Assembly: GCA_023443455.1 (NCBI GenBank)
Contig: JAEZUE010000087.1
Span: 44,728-108,727 of the forward strand
Direction of reading: 5' to 3'
DNA: 64,000 nt
Origin: Verrucomicrobiota bacterium
Lineage (GTDB): Bacteria > Verrucomicrobiota > Verrucomicrobiia > Opitutales > Opitutaceae
Each line of letters opens with the position of its first letter. Positions within the stretch are counted from its first letter, which is position 1. A model generated the notes under the pieces. The model was given only the letters and a program-made list of their open reading frames with translations, did not search any database and was not told the DNA's origin. The translations under genes were made by a program, and so were the position numbers. Shown in pieces: positions 36,093-44,626 of the stretch.

Positions 36093-37832
36093 ATGAGCGA
36101 ACAATCCAACGTTCCCACTCAGGACATTAACCAAAAACACGACGAAGAACTGACCCAGCCACCCGGCGACAAAGCCTCCGAACGCGTCGATCCGGCCGCC
36201 TTGAAAAAGGATGCCGCCGAGCGCTCCAAGCAACGCCCGCTGATCCAGAAGATCCTCTCCCTCTTCCAAAAGAAGGAGAAGGGTTCGTTCCGTGAACTCA
36301 TCATCAATTCCGAACCCCTCGAGAAACGCGTCGCCCTCCTGAGCGACGGCATCCTCGACAAGTTCGAAATCGAACGCGAATCCGACGACCGCATGGTCGG
36401 CGGCATCTTCAAGGGCCGCGTCAAAAACCTCGATCCCGGCCTCAAGGCCGCCTTCGTCGACATCGGCTTCACCAAGAACGCGTTCCTGCACTACTGGGAC
36501 ATCCTTCCCGCCGCCGCCGACTCCTCCGTCGAAGTCGTGCGCATCAACAAGTCCTCGAAACAGCAGGACAGGGCCAAGGTCACCCTCAAGGACATCCCCG
36601 GCCTCTACCCGCCCGGCACCGAGATCGTCGTGCAGGTCACCAAGGGCCCCATCGGCACCAAGGGCCCGCGCACCACGACCAACCTCTCGCTGGCCGGCCG
36701 CTTCCTCGTGCTGATGCCCTACTCTGACCAGTGCGGCATCTCGCGCAAGATCGAGGACCCGAAGGAACGCCAGCGCCTCAAGAAGATGCTCCAGGAACTC
36801 ACCATTCCCGAGGGCATGGGCGTGATCGTGCGCACCGCCGGCGAGGGCAAGAAGGCCCGCTACTTCGTGCGCGACCTCCACATCCTGCTCAAGAAGTGGG
36901 AGGAGATCTCCCGCCGCATGGAGAGCGACCGCCCGCCGGCCTGCCTCTATCAGGAGCCCGACATCGTCGAGCGCACCGTGCGCGACTTCCTCACCGAGGA
37001 CGTCGACCGCGTGCTCATCGACAACAAGGAGGACTTCGAACGCGTCCAGGAGATCGTCGGCCTCATCTCGAAACGTTCCCGGTCGAAGATCCACCACTAC
37101 AACGACAGCATCCCGATCTTCGAACGCTTCAACATCGAGCGCCAGATCGAGCAGACCTTCAACCGCCACGTCCAGCTGCCCTCCGGCGGCCAGATCGTCA
37201 TCGACGAGACCGAGGCCCTCGTGGCCATCGACGTGAACACCGGCTCCCACAAGGCGAAGTCGGGCGAGGAGAAGAACACGATCTTCCAGGTCAACCTCGA
37301 GGCCGCCACCGAGATCGCCCGCCAGATCCGTCTGCGCAACATGGGCGGCCTCATCATCATGGACTTCATCGACATGAAGGAGCGCCGCCACCGCAACCAG
37401 GTCTTCGACCGCATGGTGGACGCGATGGCCGACGACAAGGCCAAGAACCACATCCTGCCCATCTCCACGCTCGGCATCATGCAGATGACCCGCCAGCGCC
37501 AGCAGGAGTCGCTCGCCTCCAACCTCTACACCGATTGCCCCTACTGTCGCGGTCGCGGCATCGTGAAGTCGGCCACGACCATGTCGGTCGAGCTCCAGCG
37601 CCGCCTCGGTTCCATCGTGCGCCGCCTCCAGCTCCGCCACCCGGGCAAGGAGTTCTCCCTGCGCGTGCTCGTGCACCCGAGCGTGCTCGAACGCCTCAAG
37701 ATCGAGGACGCCGACCTGCTCGTGCGCATGGAGAAGAACTACGGCGTGAAGCTCTCCTTCCGCGCCGACGCCGCCTACCACGTCGAGAATTACAAGGTGA
37801 TCAACGCCAACTCCGGCGAAGAATACCGCTGA
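36093..37832 (+). CDS. rng: Ribonuclease E/G family endoribonuclease
   Basis: A 579-residue RNA-processing enzyme of the Rne/Rng family. It has an N-terminal charged extension of about 60 residues, then an S1-type RNA-binding region (GGIFKGRVKNLDPGLKAAFVDIGFTKNAFLH split across about 108-138), the DNase I-like catalytic region with ALVAIDVNTGSHK carrying the metal-binding aspartate near residue 380, and the zinc-link CPYCRGRG near 482. There is no long degradosome scaffold after the catalytic part, so it is RNase G-like in architecture. The ATG at 36093 is the first in a run with no Shine-Dalgarno. RNase Y is encoded only a few kilobases away. Confidence 0.93.
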   Translation: MSEQSNVPTQDINQKHDEELTQPPGDKASERVDPAALKKDAAERSKQRPLIQKILSLFQKKEKGSFRELIINSEPLEKRVALLSDGILDKFEIERESDDRMVGGIFKGRVKNLDPGLKAAFVDIGFTKNAFLHYWDILPAAADSSVEVVRINKSSKQQDRAKVTLKDIPGLYPPGTEIVVQVTKGPIGTKGPRTTTNLSLAGRFLVLMPYSDQCGISRKIEDPKERQRLKKMLQELTIPEGMGVIVRTAGEGKKARYFVRDLHILLKKWEEISRRMESDRPPACLYQEPDIVERTVRDFLTEDVDRVLIDNKEDFERVQEIVGLISKRSRSKIHHYNDSIPIFERFNIERQIEQTFNRHVQLPSGGQIVIDETEALVAIDVNTGSHKAKSGEEKNTIFQVNLEAATEIARQIRLRNMGGLIIMDFIDMKERRHRNQVFDRMVDAMADDKAKNHILPISTLGIMQMTRQRQQESLASNLYTDCPYCRGRGIVKSATTMSVELQRRLGSIVRRLQLRHPGKEFSLRVLVHPSVLERLKIEDADLLVRMEKNYGVKLSFRADAAYHVENYKVINANSGEEYR

Positions 37833-37867
37833 GCGCACACCGCGAAGCCACCACCTGTTTCACCACG

Positions 37868-37900
37868 ACGCCGGGCCTCCCAAGGCCCGGCGTTTCGCTT
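37868..37900 (+). terminator. Terminator after the RNase G gene
   Basis: ACGCCGGGCCT (37868-37878) and AGGCCCGGCGT (37883-37893) form an 11-bp perfect stem with a four-base loop, followed by TTCGCTT. Confidence 0.75.
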
Positions 37901-37928
37901 TCCCACCTGCGCCACCCCTCCCAGCGGC

Positions 37929-38996
37929 TCACTCGGCCCGGTGCTCGCTCGCCGCGAAAGTCCGCGTCCGCAACCCGCCATGCCACAACAGCTCCGCCCC
38001 CGCCAGGCCCCGCACCGCCTCGATCGGCGGCGGCTGGTACTCGAGCGCGAAACGAGCACCCGGATACGGCACGCCGCCCATCGCCACGAACGGCACCGGC
38101 CGTTCCGGCTCCGCTTCCTTCTCGCGCCACCGGAGGGTCCAACGCGCCTGGGTCAAATCCACCGGGAGTGCCGCCGCCTGCCCCGGCTCCAACACCCGGA
38201 TCTCCCCGGCCCGCGGCACCGGTTGCAATTCCTCCGGCCGCGCCCACCGGCAAACCTGTTCCCCCCAGAGCACGGAGGGCACCAGCCGAAACGCCGCGCC
38301 CGTATCCGCCGGAACCCACACGGCCACGGGCGCCTCGCTGTGGTTCTTCAACGTGACCGTCACGCCCACCACCGGCCGCTCGCGTTCCAGTGCGCCCGAC
38401 CCGCCCGGCACCAAAGGCCCGAGCTCGGTCTCGAAGGTGATTCCGAGCGGCTCCCAGCGATACCCGACCAGCACGGCCAGCCCCGCCTCACTCACCGCCA
38501 CCTCGGCGTCGATCGTGCGACCTTCCTTCCAACGTTGGCGCGCCGCCTCGACCTCCAGGTCCTTCGCCTTGTCCTGCTGCAGAAACAGCGCCTCGACGCC
38601 GTAGCGCACCACCAAAGGGCCATCGTTCCACGACGAATTGGCCCGCCCCCGCAGGTACAGCCCGGTGGCGGGCCGCCGGTCGGTGAGGGCGACGAACTCC
38701 GCCAGCCCGTGCGCCCCGGGCGCCAGCACCGCAAACACCTCGCGGTCGCGGAAGCGCAACCTTTGCGCATCGGCAAACCACGCCGCAAGCCCGTCGCGAC
38801 ACCGCTCCTCCGCGACCCGCGAAAACTCGTACCCGAGCCGTACGTACGCGCCACGCATCGGATCCGTCGGGTCGACGGGCTCGGTGCGCAGCCACACCGT
38901 TTGCCCGGTGCGCAGCACCCATTCGCGCTGCCCGGCCATGAAAGCCAGCAGACCCAGCTGCGCCACCACGATGAAAAGAATCGACCAGCGTCTCAT
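37929..38996 (-). CDS. GDYXXLXY-family membrane-associated protein
   Basis: A 355-residue protein with one N-terminal signal/anchor helix (ILFIVVAQLGLLAFMAG), then RTEPVDPTDPMRGAYVRLGYEF, the RGxYVxLxY variant of the GDYXXLXY motif near residues 47-56. The rest is a mostly soluble domain likely facing the periplasm, followed by a region with TLKNHSEAPVAVWVP and a C-terminal domain not seen in the shortest family members. The family normally sits beside a DUF2157 membrane protein, as here: its ATG overlaps the stop codon of the upstream gene by four bases (ATGA). The function is unknown to me. Confidence 0.78.
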   Translation of the reverse strand: MRRWSILFIVVAQLGLLAFMAGQREWVLRTGQTVWLRTEPVDPTDPMRGAYVRLGYEFSRVAEERCRDGLAAWFADAQRLRFRDREVFAVLAPGAHGLAEFVALTDRRPATGLYLRGRANSSWNDGPLVVRYGVEALFLQQDKAKDLEVEAARQRWKEGRTIDAEVAVSEAGLAVLVGYRWEPLGITFETELGPLVPGGSGALERERPVVGVTVTLKNHSEAPVAVWVPADTGAAFRLVPSVLWGEQVCRWARPEELQPVPRAGEIRVLEPGQAAALPVDLTQARWTLRWREKEAEPERPVPFVAMGGVPYPGARFALEYQPPPIEAVRGLAGAELLWHGGLRTRTFAASEHRAE

Positions 38997-40306
38997 GCCA
39001 CACCTCCTTCCGTCCCGACCTGCCGACATCTCCGGTAGTAGACTCCCTCCGCCACCAGAAGCGCGCCGAGCAGCAGGAACGCCACCCCGCGCGCCGCCAA
39101 GCTGTCGAAGAGATCGAAATACCGCGCAAAGACCACCGCCACCAGCAGCAGCGAGCCCAGCACGGTCGCCTTCAGCGAACCGTCGCGGCAACCGCGCACC
39201 ATCCACATCGCCGCCACGCCGAGGCACACGAGGTTGAAGACCAGCGAGACGAACAACGTGTCGCCGCCCGTGCCGGTCGCGCCGAGCAGGTTGCAGTAGG
39301 CCAGCCCGATCGGGCACAACCACTCCTCCCAGGGCACCCGCGTCGACTCGCCCCGCTCCGCGCGCATCAGCAACCGGCCCCAGAGCGCCACCGCAAAGCC
39401 GAACGGCGCCCAGCGGTACGCGAGCAGCTGGTCGCGCGCACTGCCGGCCACCTCGCTCCAGTCGAGCAGGTCGTCCGCCAACTTGTCGAAACTGAGCAGA
39501 TACGCACAGACGAGAAACCCCACCCAGCCGAAGAACCGGACCACCGCCTCCAGCCGGTCGTACTCCGCGCCCTCCGGCCGCAACCGCACCGCCGCAACCA
39601 GCCCGACCGACAGCGCCATCGCGGCGGCAAACGCCGCGCTGCCCCCGCCCCAGGCGCCCGCGCTGCCGAGCAGCAGCGCGTACAGCGCCGCCAGCACCGC
39701 CGCCCCCAGCACGGCCGAACGTTTGCGCCACACCAGCGGCCCAAGCCCGGCGGCCACGAGCACCAGCGCCCAGCCGGCCGGTCGCTCGAAATCCGCGCAC
39801 TCGCTCACGCCCCAGATCGCCAGCGTCACCGTGGCGAGCAACGCCTGCGGCACCGATTCGAGCGCCCACGCCAGCGCCAGAGCTCCAATCCCCCAGTACA
39901 GAAAACCGTTCGGGTAGTGCTCGTCGATGTTGTAGATCTGCGCCACCAGCCAGATGCCCGCGCCATAGACCATCGTGCCGAGCAGGAACGCCACCTCGGC
40001 CAGCCCATGGCGCCAGCCCCCGCGACGGCGCCACCACAGCCCGCCGCCATGCGCGGCCGCGATCGCGCCGAAGACGATGCCCAGCTTACCGAACTTCGGG
40101 ATGTCGTCCCAGTTGTACGCCAGCAGCAGGATGATGCCCAGGCCCACGATCGCCGCGCCCAGCCCGCCGAAGACGAGCAGACCCCACGGTGCCGAGGGAG
40201 TCTCCGGATACAGGGCACGAATCTGCCCGGCCTGTTCCGGGGTGACGATGCGCTCGCGCACCCATCGTTCGCTCTCCGCTTTCAACCAACGCACCTGTTT
40301 GCTCAT
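38993..40306 (-). CDS. DUF2157 multi-spanning membrane protein
   Basis: A 437-residue protein with a soluble N-terminal region (MSKQVRWLKAESERWVRERI, VTPEQAGQIRALYP) typical of DUF2157, and then about twelve hydrophobic segments starting with LLVFGGLGAAIVGLGIILLLAYNWDDIPKFGK. The AYNWDDIP motif after the first helix is characteristic. It forms a translationally coupled pair with the GDYXXLXY gene downstream, which supports a shared membrane complex. No enzymatic motif is visible. The ATG at 40306 is chosen because it starts the conserved N-terminal helix. Confidence 0.83.
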   Translation of the reverse strand: MSKQVRWLKAESERWVRERIVTPEQAGQIRALYPETPSAPWGLLVFGGLGAAIVGLGIILLLAYNWDDIPKFGKLGIVFGAIAAAHGGGLWWRRRGGWRHGLAEVAFLLGTMVYGAGIWLVAQIYNIDEHYPNGFLYWGIGALALAWALESVPQALLATVTLAIWGVSECADFERPAGWALVLVAAGLGPLVWRKRSAVLGAAVLAALYALLLGSAGAWGGGSAAFAAAMALSVGLVAAVRLRPEGAEYDRLEAVVRFFGWVGFLVCAYLLSFDKLADDLLDWSEVAGSARDQLLAYRWAPFGFAVALWGRLLMRAERGESTRVPWEEWLCPIGLAYCNLLGATGTGGDTLFVSLVFNLVCLGVAAMWMVRGCRDGSLKATVLGSLLLVAVVFARYFDLFDSLAARGVAFLLLGALLVAEGVYYRRCRQVGTEGGVA

Positions 40307-40380
40307 CGGGGTAAGGGGTTTCGTCGCTGCCCCGGCACTCCAGCGCAACCCCACCACCCCGCCAACGCTAATCCCGCGCC

Positions 40381-40614
40381 CTACGCCAGCACGTCCAGCA
40401 ACGTGCCGAGCATCTCGTCGCCGGTCTTCAGGACCTTGGCGTTCATCTCGTACGTGCGCTGGCCCACGATCAGATCGACGAAACTCCCGGGATCGCCCTC
40501 CCCCGACGCGATCGAGCCGGCGGCGCCGTTCACCTTCTCCAGCCCACGTCGCATGCCATCCTGCGCATCAGCGAGCAGGATGGGGAGATTCGGACTGGAA
40601 ACTGAGGAGAGCAT
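40381..40614 (-). CDS. Small protein with a flagellar basal-body rod C-terminal domain
   Basis: A 77-residue protein. Its C-terminal half, SFVDLIVGQRTYEMNAKVLK followed by TGDEMLGTLLDV, matches the Flg_bbr_C helix shared by FlgE, FlgF and FlgG. Its N-terminal half, LPILLADAQDGMRRGLEKVN, resembles a short rod-protein N-terminal helix. Everything between, which in real rod proteins is 100 to 400 residues, is missing. It may be a minimal rod/axial protein retained independently or a reduced relic. The reading frame has an ATG at 40614 and no internal stop, which argues for a functional gene. No other flagellar gene lies in the window. Confidence 0.72.
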   Translation of the reverse strand: MLSSVSSPNLPILLADAQDGMRRGLEKVNGAAGSIASGEGDPGSFVDLIVGQRTYEMNAKVLKTGDEMLGTLLDVLA

Positions 40615-41231
40615 CGACCCGGGAAAGGTACACCCCTCAGGCCTTCGGCGCCAGACGGGCAAACTCCCCAGGGCCGCCCTCAGCGGGCGTCGTCCACCGG
40701 CTCCACCGGCGCGCTGCGCACCGTCGCCCACCCCAGACCGCGCAAGCGCGCCAGCCGGCCCTCGCCATCCCCCTCGGCGTTGCCCCCGGGCAAAGCCGAC
40801 GAACAGAGAGCCGAAAGCGCCCGCGCCCGGGCGCAACGGTCCCATTGCCCCGAGGGGCCGGAAAGTTCGGAGGGAGTGAATAGCAGATGCATCAGCCACA
40901 TGAGGCCTCCAGCCTGCCCCGGCCCGGTGACACGAACGTGACCGTCATGCAACGACGCGGAAAATTCGCCGCCGCCCGGTTGGTGCGCTCCCGACGCCTC
41001 AAGGTGAACCACGCGGCGAGGCATCTCCCCTGCGAACTCTCCGTGTTCTCGTGCCTTGCCGCCATGCCCGCCGTCACCAAATGCCGGATTTGGGAGCATC
41101 GTGATCGGCGGGCAGGCCACGCCCGGGCGAAGCCGGGCGCAACCCAGCCCGGCGGCCGGTTCATTTGCAACCGGGCCATTCGGCACCGCCCCGCTGGCGG
41201 AAGCCATCGGCCGCCTGCACCCGCGGTAGCC

Positions 41232-41261
41232 TTGACCCGACCGCCACGCTCTGGCTTGTAT
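41232..41261 (+). promoter_or_regulatory. Possible sigma-70-type promoter of the response regulator gene
   Basis: TTGACC at 41232-41237 and TTGTAT at 41256-41261 are separated by 18 bases, 34 bases before the ATG. The -35 box is good and the -10 box is weak. The 680-bp stretch from 40615 to 41294 otherwise holds no convincing gene; a small hairpin (GCCCGG/CCGGGC) is the only other structure I see. Confidence 0.35.
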
Positions 41262-41294
41262 CGCGTACCCCACACCACGATTCCACCGCACCCC

Positions 41295-41969
41295 ATGTCC
41301 GGCCCAAGCACCGCCGCACGCGCGCCCTCCCGAATCCTGCTCGTCGACGACCATCGCATCCTGCGCGACGGCCTGCGGGCCCTTCTCGCCCGGCACCCGG
41401 AATTCCTCGTGATCGGGGAGGCCGGCGACGGCGCCTCGGCCCTGCGCGCCGTGCGCTCCCAACCGCCCGACATCATCATTCTCGACGTGCGGCTCCCCGA
41501 CATGGACGGCATCGAGGTCGCCCGGCGCATCCTGGCGGTCTTCTCCGAGGTGAAAGTGCTGATCCTCTCCTCGGACCACAGCCACGGCCTCGTCCACGAG
41601 GCCCTGCTGGCCGGCGTCTCCGGATACATTCTCAAGGACAACGCCACCGACGAGCTGATACGCGCGCTGCACAGCGTGGCCGTGGGCCAGCTCTACCTCT
41701 GCCCCGAGGTGAGCACCGACATCGTGGCCAGCTACCGCCGCGGGCAGCTGCCCAACGTCTCCCCGCCGCAGCCCATCCTCTCCGAGCGCGAGCTCCAGGT
41801 GCTCAAGCTGCTCGCCGACGGCCTGCGCACCAAGGAGATCGCCGCGCAGCTCAACATCGGCGCCAAGAGCGTCGAGACCTACCGTCACCGCCTGATGGAG
41901 AAGCTCTCGCTCTCCTCGGTGGCCGAACTCACCCGCTACGCCATCCGCGAAGGTCTGATCAAACCCTGA
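41295..41969 (+). CDS. LuxR/NarL-family response regulator
   Basis: A 224-residue regulator: an N-terminal receiver with DDH at about 18-20 and the phospho-acceptor aspartate in IIILDVRLPDMDGIEVA, the conserved lysine in YILKDNATDE, and a C-terminal LuxR helix-turn-helix (LSERELQVLKLLADGLRTKE, KSVETYRHRLMEKL). It is the second NarL-type regulator in the window but has no adjacent histidine kinase. The chosen ATG at 41295 lies 16 codons before the receiver. A DUF3592 gene follows after six bases, so the two may be co-transcribed. Confidence 0.93.
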   Translation: MSGPSTAARAPSRILLVDDHRILRDGLRALLARHPEFLVIGEAGDGASALRAVRSQPPDIIILDVRLPDMDGIEVARRILAVFSEVKVLILSSDHSHGLVHEALLAGVSGYILKDNATDELIRALHSVAVGQLYLCPEVSTDIVASYRRGQLPNVSPPQPILSERELQVLKLLADGLRTKEIAAQLNIGAKSVETYRHRLMEKLSLSSVAELTRYAIREGLIKP

Positions 41970-41975
41970 ATACCC

Positions 41976-42371
41976 ATGCTCACCATCGACCCCATCCGCG
42001 CGTTCGGCGGCGGCATCGTCGCCCTCGGTTTCGGTCTCTGGCGCTTCACGCAGAAGCGCAACCGCCTGAAGACTTGGGTCCAGACCACCGGCACAGTTTC
42101 CAACATCCGCAGCGAATCCGATTCGAAGACGATCGTGCGCGTGCGCTACCTCGACGGTAACCGGGAACAGCAGGGCTGCTCGCTGCTCGTGACCGACGGC
42201 GATCGCCTCGGCCTCGGCAGCGAAATCCGCGTTGCCTACAATCCGCGCAACCCGAGCGAAGCCTTCATCGCGGACCGCAAAGACATGAACCTCGACGTGA
42301 TCCTTTCCATCGCGACCGGCACAATCCTCATCGCCGCCGGAATCGTCAGCATGATCTACCTCGACGGCTGA
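41976..42371 (+). CDS. DUF3592 domain-containing membrane protein
   Basis: A 131-residue protein with an N-terminal hydrophobic segment (AFGGGIVALGFGLWRF), a central beta-rich domain TTGTVSNIRSESDSKTIVRV followed by RYLDGNREQQG and VAYNPRNPSEAFI, and a C-terminal transmembrane helix (VILSIATGTILIAAGIVSMI). This arrangement is typical of DUF3592 proteins, whose function is unknown to me. It follows the response regulator by six bases and is probably in its operon. Confidence 0.78.
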   Translation: MLTIDPIRAFGGGIVALGFGLWRFTQKRNRLKTWVQTTGTVSNIRSESDSKTIVRVRYLDGNREQQGCSLLVTDGDRLGLGSEIRVAYNPRNPSEAFIADRKDMNLDVILSIATGTILIAAGIVSMIYLDG

Positions 42372-42478
42372 AGCGGGAGGCCGGCGCCCTTGGCAACCTG
42401 TGGGACTTCGCGACAGGCTGCTCAACAGCGGGCTGCGCCCGTTGGGAAGATGAGAGAGAGGAACGAACACCGGCCCGG

Positions 42479-42790
42479 TTGCCAGCCACCGTCGAGATCG
42501 CGAGCCGACCGATCGTGGCGCAACACCTCACCCGGAGCACCAACGACAATAAAGACCGCCTTCCCTACGTCGCCGCCATCGCCCCGGTCGTCGGCAACGT
42601 GAAGGAAGTCCTCGTCGACAGCGGCTTCGTCGCCGAAGTGGCCATCACCCAGCTCGACAACGACGATACCGGCCGCCCTCGGCTTCCGCTGTTTCCTGCT
42701 GCACGGACTGGTGAAGGTGCCGCAGGAATGGTCGCCGGCACGCAGTGCCTACGACCTCGGGCGCCTCCATATCCACAAAACCGTGATTCG
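42479..42790 (+). pseudogene. IS1182-like DDE transposase remnant with internal deletion and frameshift
   Basis: Two transposase fragments lie in different frames. The first, about 42479-42670, reads EIASRPIVAQHLTRSTNDN and then GNVKEVLVDSGFVAEVAI, matching the region around the second catalytic aspartate of IS1182-type transposases. The second, about 42678-42785, reads LGFRCFLLHGLVKVPQEWSP and then YDLGRLHIHK, matching the C-terminal GLxKVxxEWxLxxxAYNLxRL block. The segment between them, including the glutamate region, is deleted, and the N-terminal half is absent. The 589-bp gap 42372-42960 holds only this relic and a hairpin; no inverted terminal repeats are obvious. Confidence 0.72.
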
Positions 42791-42906
42791 CCCCGCCCGA
42801 CCGCACCTCGGAGCGGTGGCGCCCTCCGCAAAGACAGCCCCGGCCGACGAGAAAACGACCGCGGGTGAGCCCTCCCCGGAATACTTCCGCCCCGATCCGG
42901 CCCCAC

Positions 42907-42927
42907 CAAACAGGCATGGCCTGTTTG
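42907..42927 (-). terminator. Hairpin downstream of recR
   Basis: CAAACAGGC and GCCTGTTTG form a perfect 9-bp stem with a three-base loop, 34 bases beyond the recR stop codon on the minus strand. There is no clear U tract. It could alternatively be part of the decayed insertion sequence. Confidence 0.4.
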
Positions 42928-42960
42928 CCAAGCAGCGTGCCGGCGAAGTACGACCGGGTG

Positions 42961-43554
42961 CTAGCGGTAGTCGCGCCGCGCCTCGAGCGCGCTCTTGAGC
43001 GTGACCGAGTCGGCGTAAAGCACGCCCGCCCCGCTCGGCAGGCCGAAGCCGATACGCGAAACCTTCACCCGTTCGGCCGGGATCTTCTCGGTGATGAAAT
43101 GGCAGGTCGCCTCGCCTTCGATGTCGTTCGACAGCGCCAGGATCAGCTCCCGGATCTCGCCGCCCTGCAACCGCCGCACCAGCGAGCCCAGATTGAGCTG
43201 GTCCGGTCCGACGCCGTGGATCGGCGAAAGCTTGCCGTGCAACACGTGATAACGCCCCCGATACGCCCCGCTGCGCTCGATGGCGACCAGATCGGGCACG
43301 TGCTCGACCACGCAGACCAACCCTTCCTCCCGCTTCGGATCGGCGCAGACCGTGCACGCCTCGCCCTCCGCCAGATTCCCGCAGACCGGGCACCGCCCCA
43401 CCGCGGCCGCCGCCACGCCCAACGCTTCGACGAGCTGGGCCAGGCGCTCGGGCCGCTCGACGAGCAGATGCAGCGCGATCCGCTCGGCCGAGCGGAAACC
43501 CAGCCCCGGCAGCTGCTTGAGCTGTTTCTGCAGCGCTTCGAAGGAAGGAGTCAT
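42961..43554 (-). CDS. recR: Recombination mediator protein RecR
   Basis: A 197-residue DNA-repair protein that acts with RecO, and in some bacteria RecF, to load RecA at gaps. The helix-hairpin-helix region includes LKQLPGLGFRSAERIALHLL, the zinc finger CPVCGNLAEGEACTVC is at residues 55-70, and the Toprim domain begins at LVCVVEHVPDL. The C-terminal RIGFGLPSGAGVLYADSVTL is typical. It lies downstream of ybaB on the same strand, the usual ybaB-recR pair, although dnaX is not in view upstream. Confidence 0.96.
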   Translation of the reverse strand: MTPSFEALQKQLKQLPGLGFRSAERIALHLLVERPERLAQLVEALGVAAAAVGRCPVCGNLAEGEACTVCADPKREEGLVCVVEHVPDLVAIERSGAYRGRYHVLHGKLSPIHGVGPDQLNLGSLVRRLQGGEIRELILALSNDIEGEATCHFITEKIPAERVKVSRIGFGLPSGAGVLYADSVTLKSALEARRDYR

Positions 43555-43660
43555 GGATACGCGGAACGGGGAAGGCGGCGCGTCGGGTCACCGGCCCGGC
43601 ACGGGAGCCGGCATCAACCGTCGCCGACCACCCTGCCGCTCCGTATGGCCGAAGCGGCGA

Positions 43661-43969
43661 TCAGAACATGCCCGGCATCTGGAACGCCGCGGTGATCTTC
43701 TGCATCTCGCCCTCGTTGAGGGCCTTCGCCTTGGCGGCGGCATCCTGCACGGCCGAAAGCACCGTTTCCGAGACGAGCTTGGCGTCCTCCTTGAGAAACT
43801 CCGGATCGAGCTCGAGGGAGACGAATTTGCCCTGTCCGTTGACCTTGATCTTCACGGCGCCGCCACCCGAGGAGACCTCGATCTCCTTCTTTTCGAGATC
43901 CTGCTGAAGCACTTCAATCTGCTTCTGCATCTTCGCCGCCTGTTTCAACATCTTGCCGAGTCCAGCCAT
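43661..43969 (-). CDS. ybaB: YbaB/EbfC family nucleoid-associated protein
   Basis: A 102-residue small DNA-binding protein. It begins MAGLGKMLKQAAKMQKQIEV with a long amphipathic helix, followed by the beta-rich core AVKIKVNGQGKFVSLELDPE and a C-terminal helix ending in FQMPGMF. The length and pattern match YbaB/EbfC dimers that coat the nucleoid and are encoded beside recR in many bacteria. The recR start is 106 bases downstream. The sequence before the ATG has no Shine-Dalgarno; it reads CCTCCTCATACC, the inverse complementarity. Confidence 0.95.
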   Translation of the reverse strand: MAGLGKMLKQAAKMQKQIEVLQQDLEKKEIEVSSGGGAVKIKVNGQGKFVSLELDPEFLKEDAKLVSETVLSAVQDAAAKAKALNEGEMQKITAAFQMPGMF

Positions 43970-44056
43970 GGTATGAGGAGGTTTGTTGTTTGGGAGCGGG
44001 GAAGGTTCGCCCCGCCCCGGTACGTGGCAACGGAAAACTGGCCGCCCCCCGGCCGC

Positions 44057-44587
44057 TCACCACTTCACCATCCAAGGCCCCCAGACCACCCCGCTCGCCA
44101 CCGGCTGCTCCTCCGCCAACCGCAGATCGTAGCGGATCTGCCGGCCGCCCTCCCAGCGGGCACGCGCACAAGTGAAGCCCAGCCCTTCGTAGAGCGCGGC
44201 CGAGGCCGCGTTGCGTTCGTTCGTGTCGAGCGAGAGCGTTTCGCAACCGCTCCCCCGGGCCTCGGTGATCGCGTGCTGGACCAACCGCCGCCCCAGGCCC
44301 CGGCCGCGCATCGCCGCCACGACAAACAGATCCTCCAGCACGGCAGCGCCTCCGCTCGACCAGAGCGAGAAACTCCGCCGCTGCAGCGCATAGCCGAGCA
44401 GATGTTCGTCGACCGCCGCCACGCCGATCGTGACCGCGGAATCCGCGAACAGCCGCCGGAGCCGCCCGCCGATCTCCGCCCGCGTGGGCCGCGACCGACC
44501 CAACGAGTCGCGGAAGGCGGCGACCAACCGTTCGACCCCGTCGAGATCACGTAACACGGCACAGCGGACAATGGCGCGGGTTTGCAT
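44057..44587 (-). CDS. GNAT family N-acetyltransferase
   Basis: A 176-residue acetyltransferase with the acetyl-CoA-binding pattern VLEDLFVVAAMRGRGLGRRL and the C-terminal SLDTNERNAASAALYEGLGF. The fold covers the central 140 residues. The acceptor substrate is unknown; similar proteins modify small amines, amino acids or protein N-termini. It starts 39 bases downstream of the epimerase gene on the same strand, so co-transcription is likely. A gap of 87 bp separates it from ybaB. Confidence 0.87.
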   Translation of the reverse strand: MQTRAIVRCAVLRDLDGVERLVAAFRDSLGRSRPTRAEIGGRLRRLFADSAVTIGVAAVDEHLLGYALQRRSFSLWSSGGAAVLEDLFVVAAMRGRGLGRRLVQHAITEARGSGCETLSLDTNERNAASAALYEGLGFTCARARWEGGRQIRYDLRLAEEQPVASGVVWGPWMVKW

Positions 44588-44626
44588 GCCCTTCTCAACG
44601 ACCGCACCACCACCCGATTCAAGCGC

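Noticed and set aside
35484..37838. A 784-codon minus-strand open frame opposite rng and rodA
   Set aside because: It spans two well-supported plus-strand genes and has no protein-like motif.
40680..40901. A possible 73-residue minus-strand protein upstream of the flagellar-domain gene
   Set aside because: It starts MWLMHLLFTPSELSGPSGQW but has no recognisable fold or conservation signal that I can identify; composition resembles other GC-driven open frames.
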